From JAIBJN01 sp963775625 (lineage in GTDB: Bacteria; Actinomycetota; Thermoleophilia; Gaiellales; Gaiellaceae), in assembly GCA_963775625.1 (NCBI GenBank), contig CAVZJM010000011.1, positions 104,654-168,653 on the forward strand: a stretch of DNA of 64,000 nt. The letters run 5' to 3'. Position numbers and translations under genes: made by a program. Under the pieces are notes generated by a model. That model worked only from the letters and a program-made list of their open reading frames with translations, did not search any database and was not told where the DNA came from. Positions 7,046 to 14,928 of this stretch are shown piece after piece (within the stretch, counting starts at the first letter, position 1; each line of letters opens with the position of its first letter).

Positions 7046-8329
7046 TCATGCGGGGTCGACCTCCCAGACCGTTGTCGGCTCGACGTCGGTCTCCAGCATC
7101 TCGAGGGCGCGCTCGACGATGCGGCGCCGCTCCGCCTCGTCCAGGCCGAACGGATGCGTGATCGCCGGCCCGCGCACGATGCGATTGGCGCCGACCATCG
7201 TGGCGATCGTCGGAAGCGAGGTCACGAACACCGTCGGCACGCCCGCCCGCTCGATCTCCTTCGCCAGCACTGACCCGCAGCGCGTTCCGGTTCCTCAGGT
7301 GCCCGAGAGGAGGACGGCCTCGACGCCGGCGTCGGCGAGCTCGGCCGCGATCTCGCGGCCGAAGCGCGTGGACGCCGCCACGGGGGTGCCGTTTCCGGTG
7401 GTCGTATAGAAGACGTCGTGGATCCTGCCGACGCGCCCTGCTTCGGCGAGGGCGCTCACAGTGTCGAGCGGGACGAGCCGGTTCGGGTCTTCGTTGGCGA
7501 GCGTGACGTCGAAGCCGCCGTGCACCGACTCGTACCGGCCGGAGGCGAACGTTCGCGCGCCGCCCAGCTCGTAGCGGAGCCAGCCCTGCGCGCGGATGGT
7601 CGGCAGGCGGTCGGGGTTGCCCTGCGGAACGCAGCCCGCCTCGGTGACCAGGGCGACCAGCGCCTGTGAGAGGTCGCGGACGGCCGGAGGCGGCGGCACC
7701 CGGTCGAACCCGCCGGCCGCCTCGCTTCGAGTATCCCCCGCGAGCTTCGCCAGGACCAGGTCGATCGCGCGCTCCGCGCCGGGCTTCTCGGCGAGCTCGT
7801 TGCGGCGGAATCCACGGGGGACGTAGCCCTCCTCGGCGGGCGAGCCGAGCTCGCGGCCGGAGACGAGCGCCTCGGCGAGCCGGGCGATGCGGGGCAGCGC
7901 CTCGCGCATGCCCGCGACGTTCACGGCGGTGGCGGCGATCGGGACGGCCCCTTCGACCACGCCGACTCCGGGGTTCTCCTCATGCATCGCCGCGAGCGCC
8001 GGGATGCCGAGCCGCTCTGCCGCCGTGCGCGAAAAGCGCGCACAGGCGAAGCCGTAGCGGCCGGAGCCGAACGCCGGGCCCGCCACGAGCAGGTCGGGCC
8101 GCTCGGCCTCGAGGAGCTCGAGCAGCTGCGCGAGCGACTCGTCCTCGTGCTCGCCGAAGTAGTCGTCCCCGCAGGCGAGCGTGGCCACGATCTCGATCCC
8201 CTCGAGCTCGGCGGCCAGCCCGCGGCCGGGGCCGACGGCGCCTTCGAGCCGGGTCGGAGGCGTCTCGGCGGCCTCCTCGCCGCCGAGGCCGGCGAAGAAC
8301 TGATTCAGGTAGTGGACCGCTCTCACCAT
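7046..8329 (-). CDS. Reductase component B, selenoprotein subunit (GrdB/GrdF/GrdH family)
   Basis: Read through the TGA at 7295-7297 this is a 427-residue protein with Sec at position 345. The N-terminus (VRAVHYLNQFFAGLGGEE, then EGAVGPGRGLAAELE) and GPAFGSGRYGFACARFSR are hallmarks of the component B gamma subunit. The Sec lies in LLSGT-U-GTGTRCGSVLAKEIERAG, the family's active-site context, and the downstream VGANRIVRGPAITHPFG is also typical. The subunit binds the substrate amine and cleaves its C-N bond. Glycine, sarcosine and betaine versions are too similar to tell apart by eye, so the substrate is not assigned. The ATG lies inside the last codons of the preceding gene, a 7-nt overlap. 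A naive call ends at the TGA and loses the last 83 codons. Confidence 0.92.
7295..7297 (-). other. In-frame UGA predicted to encode selenocysteine
   Basis: The frame continues beyond the UGA for 82 codons that match the component B family. A weak stem (GCGC/GUGC around the loop UGCGGGUCA) about 12-30 nt downstream could serve as a SECIS element but is less convincing than the one in grdA. Confidence 0.85.
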
Positions 8330-9504
8330 GTCATGGCCGTGAGCGCGTGCTGACCCGTCTGGTTGGTGGCGCCGAGGTAGTTCCGCACCGGAATCGGCCC
8401 TGAAGCCTCTGCCGGGGATCCGTCGAGGAGCGTGTCGCCGCCGAGCACGCGCACGGGCTCCCAGGCCGGCACGAGCTGCTCGGCGTTCCCGGCGGAGACG
8501 ATCGAGTCCGCTTCCGGGACCCAGTCGGTCAACCCGGAGCCCGTCGAGTCGGGGTCGGCCATCTCGGCGAGGATCGCGGTCGTCCGGACGCCGGCCTCCT
8601 CGCACGCGCGGACCGTGAGCATGACGTCGGTGTGCGAGTTGCCGCCAGCGTCCGTCGTGACGATGGCGCCCTGCGCGCCGAGACCGAGCGCTGCATCGGC
8701 CGCCGCCGTCGCGGCACGCTGCTTGTCCTCGGCCGTCTGCTCGTACCCGCGCATCAGAATCGCTCCTGCGAAGCGAAGGCGCCTGCCGTGCTCCCGGTAG
8801 AGCCCGCGCACGAGCGCGCTCCGCTGGAAGACGATCGTCGGGTTCCGGAGCGCCGCCCAGTGGTACTCGCCGGACGTGACGGCGCCGTCCAGGATCTCTG
8901 CAGGGTCGACGACCCGGGGCAGTCCCGCGCTTCCGACAGGCACGCCGTAGAGGTACTGGTAGTAGAGCGGCCCGAGATCGGACAGCTGGACGAGCGCCGC
9001 GACCGCCGGCAGGTTCTCGTCGGCCGGGCCGAGCTCGAAGCGCTCGACCTCTTCCGGTTCGGCGCCCAGTGTCGGGCGAGCGAGGTCCTCGGCGACGGAC
9101 AGGGTCGTCCGGCGCGCCCAGGCTTCGAGCTCCTCGTTCCCCTGGCCGTCGCGGCGCTCGAACGTGAGGACGACGCTCGTGCCCGCCGCATACGGCGTCA
9201 GCGCAGCGCCGGGGCCGGCCAGGTCGACCACGGACTCCTGCTCGTGCAGCGTGCGCTCCTCGGCGGGAAAGTCGAGGCAGGACAGGACGGCGACGCCGTC
9301 GAGACGGTTCGTCCGCCCCAGCCCGGCGCGGCCCTCCACCGGAAACGCCGGACGCCCGTCGGGCCGCACACGCGGCTCGACGGCGTCGAGCACGTGGGTG
9401 AGCCGCACCGGCTCGCCGCCGCGGACGACTTCGACCTGGACGCCCTCGAGCTCGGGGATCGGCCCCATCAGGTCCGGCGGGAACGACGCCAGCTCCCAGG
9501 CCAT
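8323..9504 (-). CDS. Reductase component B, GrdE/GrdG/GrdI-like subunit
   Basis: A 393-residue protein matching the component B alpha/beta proprotein family: GEPVRLTHVLDAVEPRV near residue 30, DLAGPGAALTPYAAGTSVVL near residue 94, LYREHGRRLRFAGAIL near residue 235 and DAGGNSHTDVMLTVRACEEAG near residue 293. Classical GrdE is cleaved at an Asn-Cys pair whose Cys becomes a pyruvoyl cofactor. The aligned position here (after GAVTSG, residues 207-212) reads Glu-Tyr, with no Cys nearby. The protein may therefore be unprocessed or act differently; the alignment is from memory. The ATG overlaps the iclR stop (TGATG), and the gene is also shorter than the roughly 430 residues usual for the family. 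Confidence 0.85.
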   Translation of the reverse strand: MAWELASFPPDLMGPIPELEGVQVEVVRGGEPVRLTHVLDAVEPRVRPDGRPAFPVEGRAGLGRTNRLDGVAVLSCLDFPAEERTLHEQESVVDLAGPGAALTPYAAGTSVVLTFERRDGQGNEELEAWARRTTLSVAEDLARPTLGAEPEEVERFELGPADENLPAVAALVQLSDLGPLYYQYLYGVPVGSAGLPRVVDPAEILDGAVTSGEYHWAALRNPTIVFQRSALVRGLYREHGRRLRFAGAILMRGYEQTAEDKQRAATAAADAALGLGAQGAIVTTDAGGNSHTDVMLTVRACEEAGVRTTAILAEMADPDSTGSGLTDWVPEADSIVSAGNAEQLVPAWEPVRVLGGDTLLDGSPAEASGPIPVRNYLGATNQTGQHALTAMTW

Positions 9505-10236
9505 CAGGCGGCCCTCCGGAAGCCCAGTCGCGCCGACACCTCGGCTGCCGCGTCGGCGCAGAGCGCGCCGACCTCGGGCAGCCGGGTCTCATGGAGACGA
9601 TAGGCAGGGCCCGACACCGAGACGGCCGCGACGCACGCGCCTCGCCGCGTCGAAGACGGGTGCCGCAACCGCATGGAGGCCGAGCTCGAGCTCCTCGACG
9701 GCGACGGCGAAGCCGGCGTCCCTGGTTCGCTCGAGGTCCGCCCGGAGCTCCCGGCGGTCGACGATCGTCCGCGGCGTCAGCCTCGTGAGCCTGCCCGGAC
9801 CGGGAGCGTCGCCGAAGGCGAGCAGCGCCTTGCCGTTCGCGCTCGCATGGAGGGGCGCGGCGCGGCCGGTCCAGTCGGTCACGCCGACGAAGTGCGACGC
9901 GTCGACCTGGAGGACGTTCAGCGCCCGATCGCCGTCGCGGACGGCGAGATTGACGGTCTCGCCCGTCTGCTCCGCCAGCGATTCGAGCGGCTGCCGCGCT
10001 GCTCCCGCAAGCGTGAAGCCGCGGATTGCCAGCGTGCCGAGTCGCGCCAGCTCGGGCCCGGGCGCAAAGCGCTCGCCGTCGCGGCGCACGAGCCCACGGC
10101 GCTCGAGCGCCGCGAGCTGACGGGAGACGGTGCTCTTGTGCATCCCGAGCTCGGCGGCGAGCTCCGAGACGCCGACGTCCGGCCGCCCCTCGTCGAAGGC
10201 CGTGAGAATGGCGAGTGCCCGGTCCGCCGATTGCAT
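9504..10236 (-). CDS. IclR family transcriptional regulator (apparent frameshift near 9642)
   Basis: An N-terminal winged helix-turn-helix (VSELAAELGMHKSTVSRQLAAL) is followed by an IclR effector domain with FVGVTDWTGRAAPLHASANG and LHAVAAPVF. The frame then breaks: after DAA the continuation GACVAAVSVSGPAYRLHETR ... AAAEVSARLG, typical of the IclR C-terminus, is one frame away. Removing one base near 9642 restores a 243-residue protein whose TGA overlaps the ATG of the next gene. The gene heads the reductase operon and probably controls it in response to the amine substrate or a product. The start ATG 10236 abuts a palindrome. Confidence 0.82.
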
Positions 10237-10255
10237 CGTTGCGTATTCTGCAACG
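10237..10255. promoter_or_regulatory. Candidate IclR operator
   Basis: CGTTGC and GCAACG form 6-bp inverted arms around the 7-nt spacer GTATTCT, directly abutting the iclR start codon and lying in the 91-bp gap shared with the divergent ABC transporter gene. A third half-site (GCAAC) follows at about 10270. This is the expected size and place for an IclR-type site that could control iclR and the reductase operon. Confidence 0.5.
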
Positions 10256-10327
10256 CCGTCGCTCTCTGCGCAACTTCGGGAAGTGACCTCCATCCTCGGA
10301 GGATTCCCGCCCGTAGACTCGCCGACG

Positions 10328-11171
10328 ATGGCCGCCGCGTTCACGGCACGAGGGCTCGTCAAGCGCTACGGGCCGGTGACGGCCCTCCAGGGGGTCGACC
10401 TCGACGTCGAGGAAGGCGAGCTCGTCGGGCTGCTCGGGCCGAACGGCGCCGGCAAGTCCACGCTGGTGAAGATCGGCTGCGGGCTCGTGCGGGCGACCAC
10501 CGGTGAGGCGCACGTCTGTGGCGCCCGCGCCGGCTCACCGCAGGCGAGGGCCTCTACCGGGTACCTCGCCGAGCTCTTCCGCTTCCCCGGCTGGGCGACT
10601 GCGAACGAGCTCCTCATCCTGCACCAGCGCCTGGCAGGCTCACGTGGAGGCGAGGCCGAGCGCGCGGAGCTGCTGGAGCTCGTCGGCCTAACGGAAGCAC
10701 GCTCCCGCCGGGTCGAGACGATGTCGAAGGGCATGCAGCAACGGCTCGGGCTGGCGCAAGCTCTCGTCGGGACGCCGCGGTTTCTCTTCCTCGACGAGCC
10801 GACCAGCGCCCTCGACCCCGGCGGCAGGCGCACTGTTCGCGGGCTCCTCGAGGAGTTGCGCAGGCGGGGCGTCGCCGTTCTCCTCAACTCCCATCTCCTG
10901 AGCGAGATCGAGCTCGTCTGCGACCGAGTCGCGATTCTCTCGCGGGGGAGCATCGTGGCGGAGGGACGGCCTTCGGAGCTTGCCGAGCCTCGCGGCGTCG
11001 AGATCGACGTCGACGGCGGCACCCGGCTCTACGAGGGGATGCGGGCGCGAGGAGGTGCCGAGGATCGTCGCCGAGCTCGTGGGCGCGGGCGAGCGGGTGT
11101 ACGGCGTCCGCGTCCTCGAGACGACGCTCGAGGAGGTCTACCTCGAGGCCGTGGGGGACCAGGCCGGATGA
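10328..11171 (+). CDS. ABC transporter ATP-binding protein (apparent frameshift near 11048)
   Basis: Walker A GPNGAGKST (about residue 38), the signature MSKGMQQRLG and Walker B LFLDEPTSALDP mark an ABC-2-type exporter ATPase. After residue 240 the frame changes: GTRLYEGMRA continues as EEVPRIVAELVGAGERVYG ... TTLEEVYLEAVG only if one base near 11048 is skipped. That C-terminus is the normal one for this family. With the correction the stop overlaps the permease ATG by 4 bp (ATGA). No ribosome-binding site lies at the right distance; TAGACT at 10314-10319 suggests a leaderless start. Confidence 0.85.
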
Positions 11172-12039
11172 AGGGCATCGCGATCATCGTCGGCTACGCG
11201 CTGCGCGAAAACCTGCGCCGGCGGGTCTTCCTCGTCGTGATCGTGCTCACCGGAGCCTTCCTCGGCCTGTATGCGCTGGGAACGAACGAAGCCTTTCAGG
11301 TGGTCGAGTCGCAGAACCTCGGCGGGCCTCCGGACGGGCCGGCTGCGGTGGACGACCGCGAGCTGACCGGCGGCACGATGTTCGGGCTCTCCATGTTCGC
11401 CACCCTCTTCCTCGGGGCGGTGCTGGCCACGTTTCTCACCCTCGGCACCGTCCGTGGCGACGCAGAGAACGGCCTGCTCCAGCCTCTCGTCGTCCGCCCG
11501 ATCGGGCGCTCGACCCTGCTCGTCGGGCGATTCGCCGCGGCCGCCCTGGTCTGCACGGTGTACGTCGTCCTCGTCTACGCGGGCGCGCTCCTGATCACTT
11601 GGCAGGTCGGTGAGCTGGACGCCGGATCGGATCATCGGGCCGGCCCTCCAGCTCGCGGCCGCGACCGCCGTGATCGCCGCCCTCTCCCTCCTCGGGTCGG
11701 TCTTCCTCTCGGCCACAGCAAACGGCATCGCCGTCTTCATGGTCTTCGGCGCCGGGCTCGTCGCCGGGCTGCTGGGCCAGATCGGGGACGCGCTCGGATT
11801 CGGAGACGCTCGCGGACGTGGCCGAGACCGCCTCGTGGGTGCTTCCGTTCGAGGCCCTGTATCAGGACGGCCTCGACGCGATCACGGCCGATTCGCGCGG
11901 ACTCACAGAGATCGTCCTGACCCTCGGCCCCTTTGGCGGCGCCCAGGCGGCCGGGCCGCTGCTCTGGCCCTGGACGCTCGCCTATCTCGCCTTGATCGGG
12001 GGCGCGGCGCTGGCCGCTTTCGCGCGGAAGGATCTCTGA
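11168..12039 (+). CDS. ABC transporter permease (two apparent frameshifts near 11615 and 11799)
   Basis: An ABC-2-type membrane subunit: ALRENLRRRVFLVVIVLTGAF at the N-terminus, FGLSMFATLFLGAVLATFL, NGLLQPLVVRPIGRSTLLVGR, then helices that continue in two other frames (IIGPALQLAAATAVIAALSL; later SWVLPFEALYQDGLDAI and WPWTLAYLALIGGAALAAF). Removing one base near 11615 and one near 11799 joins them into a single protein of about 289 residues. The total length is consistent with exactly two extra bases. It pairs with the ATPase at 10328 as an exporter of unknown substrate. Confidence 0.8.
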
Positions 12040-12065
12040 CCGGCGCCCCGAAGAGCGACGGTCCC

Positions 12066-12203
12066 ATGAAGAGCGAGCAGGATCAGACCCGCAGCCAGCT
12101 TGCGCTCGTAGCCGCGCTGGCGAAGAACCGCGGGGAGCTCGACGCAGCGACCCTCGAGCGGCTTCTCCGTCTCGTCGGTGCCCTGAAGCCGGCTTCCGGC
12201 TAG
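12066..12203 (+). CDS. Small hypothetical protein (45 aa)
   Basis: A short frame starting ATG 12066 encodes a hydrophilic helix followed by LDAATLERLLRLVGALK, an amphipathic helix. It lies 26 nt after the permease gene on the same strand, and its stop overlaps the stop of the convergent cyclase gene. The ribosome-binding site is weak (GAAGAGCGA). It could be a small partner or an unexpressed frame. Confidence 0.4.
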   Translation: MKSEQDQTRSQLALVAALAKNRGELDAATLERLLRLVGALKPASG

Positions 12204-13177
12204 CCGACAGGCGAGGCCATCGCGTCGATCTCGGCGTCGAGAACGACCTCGCCTGCGGCGACGCGGCGAATGGCGTCGGCGAACTCGATCATGTCGGCCA
12301 CCCGGTCCTTCAGGAGGTAGCCGACTCCCCTGTCGCTCGTCGCCAGCAGCTCGCGCGCGTAGGCGGGCACGAGGTCTTGTGAGAGGAGGAGCACGCCGGT
12401 GCCCGGATGCAGCCTGCGGATCGCCTGCGCCGCGCGCACGCCCTCGTCGCTCCCCGACGGGGGCATGCGGATGTCGACGACGGCGACGTCGGGCTCGGTG
12501 GCGGCGACGCGCTCGAGGAGCTCGTCTCCGGTGCCGGCCTGCGCGACGACCCGCATCCCGGCTTCCTCGAGCAGGCGGGCGATACCGTCGCGGATCAGCA
12601 CCGAGTCGTCGGCGAGGACGACGCGGAGCCGGTCGTCGTCGACGCGATGGGCGGAGCGGAGCGGCGGAAAATCGACAGGAAGCCCGTCGGCGACGAGCTG
12701 GAAGAGGCGCTCGGGCTCGGGCAGGCCCGAGAGCTCGTAGCAGCCGAGATCGCGCACGGCGGCGTCGGTCAGCGCGACCGTCCGCTCCGAGAGGATCACC
12801 TGGCCGCCGTGGCCGGCGGAGCTCAGGCGCGCGGCGCGATGGATGTCGAGGCCGACGTATCCGTGACCGGAATCGACGGCAATGCCGGTGTGCAGGCCCA
12901 TGCGAATGCGCACAGCGGCGCCGCCGGGCCAAGTCGTGTCGACCAGGGCGCGCTGCGCCGCGGCGGCCGCCTCGACCGCGTCGGAGGCGGAGTCGAAGAC
13001 CGAGAACGACTCGTCGGCGCGGCACTCGACCTCGCGCCCACCGTAGTCGGCGAGGGCGCGTCTCAGGAGCGCTCGGGATTCGGCGAGGACGTGGCGGTAC
13101 TCGGCGCCCAGTCGCCGGACGAGCGAGGTCGAGCGCTCGATGTCGGTGAAGAGGAAGGTGAGCTCCTGCTCGGACAT
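12200..13177 (-). CDS. Class III nucleotide cyclase domain fused to a response-regulator receiver domain
   Basis: 325 residues from the ATG at 13177. Residues 6-165 form a class III adenylate/guanylate cyclase-like domain: LFTDIERST with the metal-binding Asp12, the ADESFSVF region with Asp55, GLHTG and GHGGQVILS. Residues 183-310 form a receiver domain with acidic pair D190/D191, phospho-acceptor D235 (VVDIRMPP) and K290. NarL-type regulators continue into a LuxR helix-turn-helix here, but this one stops at 325. Phosphorylation may thus tune cyclase output rather than DNA binding. No cognate kinase is adjacent. A longer start at 13252 is possible but would run into the divergent promoter. 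Confidence 0.8.
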   Translation of the reverse strand: MSEQELTFLFTDIERSTSLVRRLGAEYRHVLAESRALLRRALADYGGREVECRADESFSVFDSASDAVEAAAAAQRALVDTTWPGGAAVRIRMGLHTGIAVDSGHGYVGLDIHRAARLSSAGHGGQVILSERTVALTDAAVRDLGCYELSGLPEPERLFQLVADGLPVDFPPLRSAHRVDDDRLRVVLADDSVLIRDGIARLLEEAGMRVVAQAGTGDELLERVAATEPDVAVVDIRMPPSGSDEGVRAAQAIRRLHPGTGVLLLSQDLVPAYARELLATSDRGVGYLLKDRVADMIEFADAIRRVAAGEVVLDAEIDAMASPVG

Positions 13178-13310
13178 GCGAGAAGCTTCGAGGATCTCTG
13201 CGGCGGAAGCCAGGCGGCCAGCCCCCGAGCGTGGTGCGGTTAACCGCACCATCGCAAGCGCGGAACGTCGGGAGTATCCTCGCTCCGGTCAGCCCTCGGA
13301 GGTGAACGCC

Positions 13311-14201
13311 ATGCTCGCTCGCGAACGTGCGCTTCGGATCGGCCTGGCCGAGGCCCGTGCCGGAGTCGTCGAGAAGCGAGACAACTTCTCCAAGCGGATC
13401 AAGGAGTACCAGGCTGCCGATTCGTTCAAGCCCGCGAAGGACACGGGCTACGCCTGGTGCAACAGCTTCGTCGTCTGGTGCTACCGGGAAGCGCGTCGCG
13501 AGCTGACCGAGACGGCCCGCTCGGCCGGCGTGCAGCTCACGGCCACGCTCGCGGACAAGGCGGGGCTGGAGGTCAAGCGGCCCGCGAGGGGCGACATCGT
13601 CTGCTTCCAGTTTCCCCCGGTCGACCCGACGCTCGACCACATCGGCTTCGTCCTCGAGGTCCTCTCCGACGGCTCCATCCGCACGCTCGAGGGCAACACC
13701 CCCGGCGACGCGCGCGAGCTGGACGGGGTCTTCGTCAAGATCCGCCCGCGGGAGCTGTGCCACACGTTCATCCGCATCCCCGGCGAGGTCCCGGACGGAA
13801 CCGGCAGGGGCGACCACGGAGGCGAGGTTCGCGACCTCCAGAAACAGCTCGTCGAGCTCGGGGACAAGAAGCTCGAGGTCGACGGCGACTTCGGCGAGAA
13901 GACGGAGAAGGCCGTCGAGGCGTTCCAGCGCAAGCACGACCTGCCCGAGACGGGGGTCGCCTCCCCGAAGACCCTGACGGCGATCGGGGAAGCGCTCAAG
14001 CCTCAGAGGCCGGAACCAGAGCCGGTTCCGGGGCCCGCGGAGCGAGACGAGCCCAAGCCGGCGTTCGTCGTCACCGCGGCCTTCCTCGAGGGCGAGCCGA
14101 AAGAGGTCGGGGGCCTGACGACCCGCACCGCGCTGAACAAGCAGGTCAAGCCGTTCCTCGCCGACGGCGCCAGGTTCGTCCAGATCTCGCCCGAGAGCTG
14201 A
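13311..14201 (+). CDS. CHAP-domain peptidase with peptidoglycan-binding domain (endolysin-like)
   Basis: 296 residues; GGAGGTGA precedes the ATG. Residues 30-160 resemble a CHAP/NlpC-P60-like amidase: AWCNSFVVWCY supplies the catalytic Cys and LDHIGFVLEV the His. Residues 175-235 form a PG_binding_1 domain (EVRDLQKQLVELG ... VDGDFGEKTEKAVEAFQRKHDL). A Pro/Glu-rich linker leads to a C-terminal tail. No signal peptide is obvious. It most likely cleaves peptidoglycan cross-bridges, but no phage genes surround it. Confidence 0.75.
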   Translation: MLARERALRIGLAEARAGVVEKRDNFSKRIKEYQAADSFKPAKDTGYAWCNSFVVWCYREARRELTETARSAGVQLTATLADKAGLEVKRPARGDIVCFQFPPVDPTLDHIGFVLEVLSDGSIRTLEGNTPGDARELDGVFVKIRPRELCHTFIRIPGEVPDGTGRGDHGGEVRDLQKQLVELGDKKLEVDGDFGEKTEKAVEAFQRKHDLPETGVASPKTLTAIGEALKPQRPEPEPVPGPAERDEPKPAFVVTAAFLEGEPKEVGGLTTRTALNKQVKPFLADGARFVQISPES

Positions 14202-14344
14202 GGCCGACTCGACGATCTCGTCGACCGAGATCTCGCGGCACGTCGCCGTTCGACATCGATAAGCCTGAGTCCTCCGGCCGTTCTCCGGGCATCGGATGCG
14301 TTGGGCCCGCCCGGCCTCTTTCTACGTCTGAGGTGCCACCGTCT

Positions 14345-14584
14345 CTAGTCGGTGACGTCCTCGACGCCTGCGGCGCGCTCGTGACGGGCACGGCCGAGCA
14401 CCTCGTCCACGCGCTGACGCGAGACGCCGAGCGCACGGGCAAGCTCGGCCTTGCTGGCGCCCGCCTCGTGGGCGCTAAGCAGGGCGCTGCGGAAGCTGCG
14501 CCGGGCCCGGTCAAGGCGCTGAAGCGCGTCGAGTGCTTTCTGGTAAGCGCGCAGCACAGCCTTGACTTCGGTGTCGTGTGCCAT
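14345..14584 (-). CDS. Small helix-turn-helix protein (79 aa)
   Basis: The C-terminal half contains a clear helix-turn-helix (GASKAELARALGVSRQRVDEVL), preceded by a long basic helix with RLDRARRSFRSALL. No effector domain is present. The start ATG 14584 is immediately adjacent to a pair of CCTGC/GCAGG palindromes, suggesting autoregulation. No Shine-Dalgarno sequence is visible, so it may be leaderless. Confidence 0.65.
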   Translation of the reverse strand: MAHDTEVKAVLRAYQKALDALQRLDRARRSFRSALLSAHEAGASKAELARALGVSRQRVDEVLGRARHERAAGVEDVTD

Positions 14585-14631
14585 GCCTGCACGATACAGC
14601 AGGCAAGGGGGTCTTGCACCTGCTATGCAGG
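14584..14631. promoter_or_regulatory. Two CCTGC/GCAGG palindromes upstream of the HTH gene
   Basis: TGCCTGC (14584-14590) pairs with GCAGGCA (14599-14605), and CCTGC-TAT-GCAGG (14619-14631) is a second, tighter palindrome with the same arms. They overlap the expected promoter of the HTH gene, so they are candidate operators for it; a role as RNA hairpins is also possible. Confidence 0.4.
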
Positions 14632-14928
14632 AGCTACTTGCACTTGCGCCTGAAAGCGGCTATCTTTTCGAGGCCGGTGTTACCGCGACCGGCCAGAGAC
14701 ACACTGACGGGACGCGCCCCGTCGTTGCGACGGAGGAGCGCCCGCAGATGCAGGACGCCGCTACCCGCGAGCCCCGGTTCGTCACGGAGCGGTCGAGCAA
14801 TCGACCGATCTCGTGAACGAGTTCAGCAGCTAGGAACGCCTTCAGCGACTCCGCTGCGCCCGGCCTCCCCATGGGCGGAGAGGCCGAGCGGAGCGGGCAG
14901 TCCTGCTCCACCAACCGAAAGGAATCAG
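14632..14928. other. Gene-free leader region
   Basis: About 300 bp between the divergent HTH gene and the secreted-protein gene. It contains a candidate -10 (CTATCTT near 14660) and the ribosome-binding site AAAGGA just before ATG 14929. No convincing small ORF is visible; a frame from 14562 is open but has no protein-like composition. Confidence 0.35.

Noticed and set aside
7295..10513. A 1072-codon minus-strand frame across the reductase operon
   Set aside because: Only its last part matches a protein (component B up to the TGA). The upstream part is basic, low-complexity sequence in the wrong frame of the GrdE-like and IclR genes.
10130..11920. A single 596-residue ABC ATPase-permease fusion
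   Set aside because: The long frame arises only because a shift near 11048 carries the ATPase frame into the permease start. The normal ATPase C-terminus and an ATGA junction exist one frame away.
13311..14201. CHAP/peptidoglycan-binding protein as evidence for a prophage
   Set aside because: No capsid, tail, terminase, holin or integrase gene lies nearby, and similar cell-wall hydrolases occur as ordinary chromosomal genes. The holin-like helices at 58354 belong to a phosphodiesterase fusion 44 kb away.
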